From: Rotaria socialis
Taxonomy: Eukaryota; Rotifera; Eurotatoria; Philodinida; Philodinidae
Direction: 5' to 3'
Assembly: GCA_905331475.1 (NCBI GenBank)
Contig: CAJNYU010001011.1
Coordinates: forward strand, 1 to 64,000
DNA length: 64,000 bases
How positions within the stretch are numbered: the first letter of the stretch is position 1; every line of letters starts with the position of its first letter. The position numbers and the translations under genes were made by a program. The notes under the pieces were generated by a model. The model worked only from the letters and a program-made list of their open reading frames with translations. It was not told where the DNA came from and made no database searches. Shown piece by piece: positions 46,280 to 64,000 of the stretch.

Positions 46280-49200
46280 GTTTGTTCGTTTCTTTTTAGT
46301 ATGAGAGAGTGAATTTGTTTTGTTTTGCTTTCTTTTTTGTTACTATTATTTTAATATAAGAAAACTTTCAATATGTTTACGTATAATTAACTAACGATAA
46401 AGAATTATGAATTGCCATTTTGATATTTAATCTTATATTTTGGTAATAAATAGATTCTCATGCTGCTAATAAGTATAGTAAAGGATAAATCTCTATGGGA
46501 AGTTCCTCTCACAATGATGACTATTTTTCTAACATTATCATATGTTATTTGATAAAGTCAGATGAATGGCATAGGAGATTGTTAACAGTTTTTACTAGGT
46601 AGACTGGCTAATCTTTTCTAACAAAAAAAAAATAAAATCTCAGCATGACTGATGATACCAAATATTATGATAGTTTTGTTTTTGACTATTTTAGGTTTGT
46701 TATTCACTATTGCTTATCTTATGCTGAGTAAAACTAATGAATGTTGACTTACAATTATTGAAAGAGGCACTTCTGTACAATGTTCACTGACGAATGTAAA
46801 TGAATTCATCTAGTATATTAACATCGTACAGATTGTTTTATCACATAAGATTGAAATTAATTTATTTGTAGACTTCTTCCAACTAAGAAATAACTTTGCG
46901 GTCTGTTGAAAAAATATGTTTCTTTTTCTTTCTAGAATAACGAAACTTCTTATAGGCTGGTGTCAGTTAATCTTGATAACTTATTGATTACAATATATCA
47001 TGTACAGAGAAGCATTTACCGTGTATTGTGTTCTATTCATTTCTAGAAATGAATTTCTCTTATTTATATTATTGTGCGAGTCATAGCTACTAAAAGAAAA
47101 GAAAAAAGAGTTAAATTCTATAGTGGACAAAAGTTCAGATTATGAAAATAGTGTCTATAGCTATGTGTATTGATTATTCTCAAGATGGATTATGATAGTT
47201 GTCTTATATATTACTTGTACTGTTGTTCATTCTATTTCTCAGCTTCCCTTCACTAATGTGTTTGTGTAACTATATCCATATGTCTATTCCATTAGTTTAA
47301 CACCAAGTAAATTTATCAATCATGGTCGTTTCTTTATTTTTCTTGTAACATATCTAACCGATAAATTTCAATTGCTAATAATGATCAGAACTTTCTTTTT
47401 AAAATAATTTGAATCGATAGATCCATGAAAATATATGGTACTGATTATGACAATGGTGTGTCAAGTTCGGGATGACTGCGAGTAATAGACATCTTGAATT
47501 ATTAAACCATCCGATATGGACGACCTTGGAACATCTCTATGTTAGACGAACTGATGACAAGTTGTTTCTTACTGTTTTCGTCAATTTTTGTAAAGATACC
47601 AAAATTGACGATAAACAGTGTAGACGACAACACTAAGGTGCTTTCAGTACGGTTTCATTCTCTTAATTTCATTTGCTAGAAAAAATTTTTATGATGAAAA
47701 TCTTTTTATATAATTGATTATTCTTTATATTCATTCAAAGTTTCCAAAAATGACGATGAACAAATCAAAATTTTTATGCTAATTTTAATGGATATCTATT
47801 GAAAAAAAAAAGAAATATCTGTTGACAAGTACTGCATATATAAGCACAGTGATCTATATTTCCAAACAGATTTTATTCGAACAGTTTACTAATATACAGA
47901 TCGACAATGATGATAATAACACATAACAATGGTTATTGAGTGTAGATCTATCTATCAATAATCATACTTCAGGACTCGAGTGTCAACAAAGCTTGCTTTT
48001 CTAATTAGATTAATGGTGGGCATTTAAAGATACTTGCCATAAGATAATAATATTTAAAATAAAACTTGTGGTGCAAAAAAGTACTAGAATAATAGACATA
48101 AGATCATTGTTTGCTTGGATAATATGTACTAATCTCAATTATTGCGTAATCAGAATATGTGTTTTTCATCGTGTAAAAATAAACCAAGCTTCAGATTTAT
48201 GTGGTGTCATTTTTTTTCTTCTTAGCAATTTACCGCAAGATATCGACAGAAGAATATTCAACACTTCTTAGTTCGTATATTCGATAATCAAATAATCAGT
48301 GGATAACATAAATTTTTTAACATTTGCACTCTTGATTGAGTTAACACTATAGTTAGTATTAGAACTTTTATAAACAAAAGTTATATCCTCGACTGAACGT
48401 TCCAGTTAATTAGTTGCCAAAGAATTAAGAAGAATATATGAAAAAAAAACATCTTTATTATATCAATAATATTGATATCGTTTATTAGCAGGCAAATGTC
48501 AGAAAAAAACTGTTTCACAACAGGCTAATAACGTCGTTAGAATCTGCTACAGACTACAAATAATTTTGCCAAGGCTACTCAAAAAACCAAATCCAGAAGA
48601 ACTATTTGTTATTTCCTTGGTTATAATTAACTGTAGTGCAAAAAAGACATCTAAATAAAGTAATACTTGTTTCCGAACATAGTCTTATCAAAACGATACA
48701 AATGCTCTATAGCAAAACAGTTAGTGAGATGCATTGGCATAAATATTTTTTCTTCTTCTAAGGCGCAACTGTTAGCCGACATGATTGATTAGCAGCTGCG
48801 TGCAAATAGTGATAATGTACTGGTATATTGTAACATAATTTTGATCAAAGTCGATTGAGATTGCCAGAAAAATGTTAATGAATTGCTAGAGCCTCTTTTT
48901 TTGATAGGGCGAATTAATATTCAATTACATATTGTTGTTCTATACGGTTGCCAAAGACCTTGTTTTATCAGTATTTGAATCAATAAATGATCTATTAATG
49001 TTTGAGTACACTTTGGTGATATATTTTACGTCTGACAGATTTTTCGGTTGCCAACAGTTATTTGTTTATAGAATGGATAACTAATGTTTCTTTTCTGGTT
49101 ACGGTTAAGATCTATTTCTTATTTCAGGGTTAAAACTTGAGTTGGATTATTAGCAACAGAAATAAGTAATATACATAATATATATTTCTCGCTTGGTTGA

Positions 49201-49400
49201 AGCGGACAAACTGATAGCGTTGTATTTGCATGCATCAAATAATGGATCATTTGAGACAGAATGAGTTGTATTTATTCTTTTCTATGCGCCTGTTTGCTTA
49301 TACTATATATGTACAATGTATACACGCTGCAACAATAATACCATAAGAGACCTCCAGGAATTTTTCTACTACATGCAGTATGCACTTCCATAAATATCTG
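46280..49400. other. AT-rich intergenic region between Wnt and myosin
   Basis: No gene, RNA or ordered repeat was recognised in this stretch. The 67-codon frame at 48068-48271 has no family signature. Regulatory elements for either neighbour may lie here but could not be pinpointed. Confidence 0.5.
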
Positions 49401-49787
49401 ACGAAAAAGGAGATGGATGCGAGTCTTTCTTTTTTTTTTTCTTCTTCTTCTTCTTTTTCCGTCTAGCTCAACCCTCTTGATGGAATGTAAGCAGTGCTAT
49501 AGTTATTGGTACCAGTACCAGTGGTCGTCGACGAAGGGAAGAGAGGAGAGGAGAGCAGAGGAGAGATATATAGAACGAGACAGAGAGGAAAAAAGAAGTG
49601 AATATTATGGTTCGTCCGAGAATATTTGCCAATTTTGGAGATATATCCGCTTTGGTTCGGCCAACCAACGCAATAATTTTTGATATCATCATTGGGATAA
49701 AAAGAAAAAATACGGATAAGAGAGAAGAAATTAGAGCTATTTCTTGTCGACGATTTGTTTCTTCTCGGACGACAAAAAAAAGAGAGT

Positions 49788-49796
49788 GTATATAAC
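49788..49796 (+). promoter_or_regulatory. TATA box candidate of the myosin heavy chain gene
   Basis: GTATATAAC lies 180 nt before the coding start and about 70 nt before a possible 5'-UTR donor (CAG-GTATAG, 49861). A strongly expressed muscle gene would fit a TATA promoter. The start of transcription is not known. Confidence 0.4.
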
Positions 49797-49863
49797 TACT
49801 TGTTATCCGACAAGACAGTCGTTTAGCACAAATAAAAACTAGGCGAGTTTCACCCTTTAGCAG

Positions 49864-49929
49864 GTATAGGCAAATAAAGGCAATAGCTCATCAACAAGTT
49901 AGCTAATTATAACGCATGTGTACTTTTAG
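49864..49929 (+). other. Probable 5'-UTR intron of the myosin gene
   Basis: A CAG-GTATAG donor and a TACTTTTAG acceptor enclose 66 nt, the usual intron size in this window. Splicing would place about 48 nt of leader before the ATG at 49978. The same AG could alternatively be a spliced-leader acceptor. Confidence 0.45.
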
Positions 49930-49977
49930 ATTCTATTCGTGTTGAGCATCTTTGTTCAAAATAATCAATAAATAATC

Positions 49978-60303
<10,326 letters not shown>

Positions 60304-60576
60304 GATTAAAATACAACATCAAGGGAATCGATATGTGCATGAATTTTCATATGTGTGCTTTTATTTCCCTTTTTTCTCTTAATGATCTATCTGAAGTCTA
60401 GCTGTTTATTTGTCTATCTATATATTCTTTTCTTTTATTGTCTTTTTCTATTCATCAATATTATGTAGAATGTCAATACGTTCCTTTTGTCTTTTTGTCC
60501 CTATACAAACAACATTACTTGCAAAAAAGGAATTAATATTTAATAAAAATAAAGAATAATTAGAGGATAAGATTAA

Positions 60577-61164
60577 TTATACTTCAAGATGAATTAAATT
60601 GAGATTTCGTAATGAACGCTTATTTTCGTCGAAGATTGTATCCATTTTAATATCCCATTTTTGTTTTTCTTCATTCAATCGTGTAAGAATATTATTAAAG
60701 CCAATATCAATTAGATTTTCAAATGATGTTTCTAAATTTGAGATTTTCCCATCTAACATTTGAATATGTGCATCTTTTTCTCGTTGCATCTTTTCATATT
60801 GAACACGTTGTTGTGCAAGGTCTTGATCTGTAATACTTAAACGTGATTTTGTAGCACTTAATTCCATTTCAATTTGAGTTATTTTAAAACCTAATTCCAT
60901 TTGCATCGTTTTATATTGTTGTGTTAAACCAGATGAAACAGCTTTCATATCACTTTGTAATTCTTCAATATTTGCTTGTGCTGTTTGCATTTGTTCACGA
61001 TAATTATCAGCTGTAGCAAGTGAACGACGTGATAATTCACGTCGATAAGCCATTTGATCTTTCAATGCATCAACTTCATGTTGACTTTGTTTAAATTTAA
61101 CTTCCATTTCATTGTCATCACCACCTTTTTTCTTTTTACCTTTGCCTTTCTTCTTTGGAGGCAT
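60577..61164 (-). CDS. CCDC153: Dynein regulatory complex subunit 12 (CCDC153-like)
   Basis: An intronless frame of 195 codons. It begins MPPKKKGKGKKKKGG, the basic N-terminus typical of CCDC153/DRC12, then continues as coiled coil to the end (VDALKDQMAYRRELSRRS, AVSSGLTQQYKTMQMELGF, DAHIQMLDGKISNLETSFEN, ILTRLNEEKQKWDIKMDTIF). Human DRC12 is of similar length and has the matching L..RL..IK.QWD block near the C-terminus. The protein is a subunit of the nexin-dynein regulatory complex of motile cilia. It lies 102 bp downstream of IFT22 on the same strand and converges with the myosin gene. An AG acceptor-like site precedes its ATG by 13 nt. Confidence 0.75.
   Translation of the reverse strand: MPPKKKGKGKKKKGGDDNEMEVKFKQSQHEVDALKDQMAYRRELSRRSLATADNYREQMQTAQANIEELQSDMKAVSSGLTQQYKTMQMELGFKITQIEMELSATKSRLSITDQDLAQQRVQYEKMQREKDAHIQMLDGKISNLETSFENLIDIGFNNILTRLNEEKQKWDIKMDTIFDENKRSLRNLNLIHLEV
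61078..61079 (-). other. CCDC153: Position inside the DRC12 N-terminal coiled coil
   Basis: The codons here (HEVDALKDQM) begin the continuous coiled coil after the lysine-rich leader; no splice site interrupts it, so the gene is read as a single exon. Confidence 0.3.
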
Positions 61165-61177
61165 CTTTAATTTTTAT

Positions 61178-61179
61178 CT
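61178..61179 (-). promoter_or_regulatory. 3' splice-site-like AG between IFT22 and DRC12 (trans-splice candidate)
   Basis: The minus strand reads TTTTATTGTGTTTCTAG, ending 13 nt before the DRC12 ATG and about 87 nt after the IFT22 stop. AATAAA-type signals lie between the IFT22 stop and this site. A polyadenylation signal followed closely by a pyrimidine-rich acceptor with no local donor is the signature expected of a spliced-leader-resolved operon. Confidence 0.5.
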
Positions 61180-61266
61180 AGAAACACAATAAAATATCGA
61201 AGTTTTTTATTTCTTTATGTCACAATAAACAAGAAGATTAACAGTATGATTATTTTATTAAAATGT

Positions 61267-62140
61267 CTACTTGAAACGTTCATCGTGCTCTTGTCCTCGT
61301 GATGTTTCAGCAATAACTTTTTTTAAATAATCTACAAATGTTTGTTTAATATTTTCGATTTCATCCATTTTGCCATTGAATGCAATACGAGGAATATCAG
61401 TAAATAGTGTAGCTAAATATAGAATGAAAATTGTCACTATTTAGACGAGAAAAGCTACTGCATATCTTACATAATGGTAAATTTCTGCCACTTTTACTAT
61501 CTTCTTCGTCTTGATTTTTTCTTGATGCAACAAGTAAACAACATTTTTCTGTTAAATTTGGTTTCTCAACAAAATTGTTATACCTAAAACAAAGTATAAA
61601 TATACAGTTCGATAGAAAAATATTCCATTGTTTTTCTTTTGTTAAATATTTACCAAAGATTCAGTTCTTCAGCTTGCTTTTTATCGTCGGGATTATAAAC
61701 AAAAACTGTTCCATTTAATTTGTAACTCATTGCAGGCCATGTATGTTCAAATCTATGCATGTATATCTTATTAATGATATATTCACATAGTAAAATATCT
61801 ACTTTGTATCTCCACTGCAATCAAAAATTTGCACATTCCAAGTTTCTGATCTGCCTCTAGTTGTTGATGGTGCCTCATATTCGATAATACTTAAATGAAT
61901 ATTGTTACATACTGAAAGTATAATAAATTGTAAGATTCTAATACTTACCGAACAGGAACTGTTGGTATATAGGTTTCAGTAAAAGATTCACGTGTTTCCG
62001 TTGCAAAATTTATAAATGAACTTTTGCCACTCTAATGAATAAAATTCAAAGAGATTTATAGAATTGAAATAAAGAAGAAATTCATTTGCTCTTACAGCAA
62101 GTGGACCAACAACAGCAATTTTTATCGTAGGAGCTGGCAT
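61267..62140 (-). CDS. IFT22: Intraflagellar transport protein 22 (RABL5-like small GTPase)
   Basis: Six exons, 62140-62096, 62031-61949, 61889-61803, 61752-61654, 61583-61471 and 61412-61267, encode 190 aa, against about 185 for human RABL5. The P-loop reads VVGPLASGKSSFINF, followed by TYIPTVPVRIIEYEAP, the switch II-like FDCSGDTKFEHTWPAM, and VFVYNPDDKKQAEELNLWYN, all as in IFT22. The G4 NKxD motif is absent (LLVASRKNQ), which is also the case in the family. IFT22 is a subunit of the IFT-B complex that moves cargo along cilia. It is the upstream partner of DRC12, 102 bp away. Confidence 0.88.
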
Positions 62141-62149
62141 CTTATGATG

Positions 62150-63540
62150 TATATAATATTTGATTCAGGCACTGTCCACATCGCTCATTCACTTCTTAGG
62201 ATGGCTACCATGGAGAATGTGTTTCAAAAACAAATTTCAAAAACAAATACTATTAAAAATCTTGTTCAAGAGAAATTCAAAAGTATTGACTTTTTAAAAC
62301 GATGAAATAAAAATATTTTCAAAATTTAATCACGTAGATGTCGTTACCTACAGATCGATTAAAGATAATTGAAAACTTCTTGCAATTCTATATGCTATAT
62401 CGATGGCACAAACCATACTATTGACGTGTATCACTAGAACAACATGTTATACTTTAATCGTATGATAATCGATCATGAGAACGACTCGATTGACACAGTA
62501 AGAAAGATCTTGCCAACTGATTACGTTTGGTAACTAAATTACGTAGTTTGGCTCTTTTCTGTACAGATGCAATAAATTGAAGATAACTCTCTCTCTCTCT
62601 CTGCCTCTCTCATTATGTACATGATGCTTTTGTTTCGTTTTGTTTTAAAGGAGGATGAAGGCGAATATCTATACAACGTAACTATGCTAATATTTGAATC
62701 TTATAACTCTATTTCAATTTTGTTTTGTTTCTGAAAATCCTACATCATCTCATACATATATGATTTGTATATTTTAATAAACTTTTTAGATCAAGGTTGT
62801 CTTCGATCGATTAAAAATATTGATATTCATTTAGTAGAACATTAGCGGAAGCAGCAAATAAACATCAAACGAATATGATTAAAATAAATCGTTGAAATGA
62901 ATAAAATAATCTGCCTAAACATTGTTCATGAAAAAAAATATTGTGTTCTAACTGCCTGTAGAATTCAAATACATCTGCTCTTTTTTTTTCTAGGCAAATA
63001 TATGAGATATATTCAAATTTCTGAAAAAGTAAATTGCACATGCTAACGAAACTTCCGTGAGCTCGAAAAATGTATTACAGTCAGTGCAAATCAAAGGTTT
63101 AAAAAGGCATTGAAAATTCTAGAAATCATACAGTTCTGAAAAAGGTGCAACAGTTTGCTAAGAAAATGCTCATGATTTCAAATATCTACTGTATTTCAAC
63201 ATTGTGAGAATATAATAATTCAAAATCTCATATTATCCATTTAGTGAAAATCGAGAACAAGTTGGCAATTTACAGCGGTTTTATTAGTTCGTTTCCTGGC
63301 TTCATTACAACCACGAACGAATAGTTTTATCCGGTTTACTACAACTCATCGCTAAAAACCATTCAATTTTTGTGACACAGGACGACTTTTTCAAGATTTA
63401 ATTGAAAAATATAATCGATATTTAAATAAATTATAATGTGAAACCTACATGCTAAATCTATTAATATTATTGACCAAATGGAGAATAAGTTTATTGTTTA
63501 TTATATAAATTTATTCCTATGTTTTTTTTTTATTTACAAG
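62150..63540. other. Intergenic region between IFT22 and cyclophilin H
   Basis: No coding exon was recognised. A (CT)n tract lies near 62588-62612. The right part is the 3' flank of cyclophilin H, and the left part should hold the IFT22 (and operon) promoter. Confidence 0.5.
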
Positions 63541-63547
63541 AAAACAT

Positions 63548-64000
63548 TTACATTTCACCACATTGAGAAATAATAACAGGAATCTTTGGTTTGCTATTGT
63601 GTGCCACAGGTACGTTTTCGATTTTTCGAACTACTAACATACCTTCAATAACTCGACCTTGGATAGAGAAAAGAAAAATGATCAAAATCATACATTAAAA
63701 TCAATGGCTTACCAAATACAACATGTTTTCCATCGAGAAATTCACAATTCGTACATGTAATAAAAAATTGACAGCCATTTGTATCTTTTCCACTATTAGC
63801 CTAAAATAAAATAAAAATTCTTTTTATTTTCGCCAAAACTCATCCTTAGCAAACTTGCCATACTAAGAAGGCCAGCTTGATTGTGTTTGAAAGTAAAATT
63901 TTCATCAGCGAATTTTCCACCATATATACTCATTAGGCCAGTTCCATCACCCTATAAATAGAAATAAAATGATATACATCGAAAAAGAAAAAATTTCACT
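63548..64000 (-). CDS. PPIH: Cyclophilin H (peptidyl-prolyl isomerase), C-terminal exons, partial
   Basis: Three exons are visible: 63951-63859, 63800-63713 and 63657-63548 (stop TAA). They read [60 protein letters not shown] and [11 protein letters not shown]. The ending and the [14 protein letters not shown] stretch point to PPIH, the U4/U6.U5 snRNP-associated cyclophilin, rather than cyclophilin A. The catalytic region GCQFFITC is present. The N-terminal part lies beyond the right edge. The intron between the first two visible exons has a GC donor (GCAAGT) instead of GT. Confidence 0.88.

Overview
The window is animal nuclear DNA, AT-rich and compact, and a bdelloid rotifer is the best fit. 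Most introns are about 45-70 nt. The genes are plainly metazoan (Wnt, TRPV channel, striated-type myosin heavy chain, ciliary genes). The left part carries many interstitial copies of the hexamer ACACCC/TGTGGG, the telomeric unit reported for bdelloids, among decayed transposons and NHL-repeat and kinase remnants. That combination matches the transposon-rich, subtelomere-like compartment known in bdelloids. The species cannot be named from sequence alone.

Layout. About 1-17 kb is gene-poor and repeat-rich. It holds a broken LINE endonuclease region (1-850), a roughly 6.35-kb imperfect palindromic element (1598-7955) with telomere-like termini, nested insertions including a 545-bp TTAA-flanked MITE, scattered (ACACCC)n junctions, an NHL-repeat relic and a protein-kinase pseudogene. 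About 17-32 kb is gene-rich: a TRPV channel (-), a CCSER-like serine-rich coiled-coil protein (-), a PM20D1-like M20 peptidase (-) and a single-pass membrane protein (+). At 32.5-35.6 kb only the last exon of threonyl-tRNA synthetase is present, followed by a small MITE and a decayed hAT transposon. At 37-40 kb there is a tiny one-TM protein (-) and a WxxW-trypsin fusion protease (-). After 5 kb of AT-rich DNA come a Wnt5-like gene (+), another 3.6-kb spacer, a complete muscle myosin heavy chain (+; 1,961 codons; 29 coding exons in each transcript plus one alternative pair), then DRC12/CCDC153 (-), IFT22/RABL5 (-) and the 3' part of cyclophilin H (-, running off the right end).

How the genes relate. 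Most are unrelated neighbours. The exception is IFT22 followed 102 bp later on the same strand by DRC12. Both encode motile-cilium proteins, and a 3' splice-site-like sequence lies just before the DRC12 start codon, which looks like a two-gene operon resolved by spliced-leader trans-splicing. Similar pyrimidine-rich AG sites lie 1-20 nt upstream of the ATG of several other genes. The myosin gene shows tandem alternative switch-I exons, one of them split by an extra intron, and a 7-nt microexon. Exon models for TRPV, CCSER-like, PM20D1-like, protease, Wnt, myosin and IFT22 were joined by hand and each gives one continuous open frame; the splice sites are predictions.
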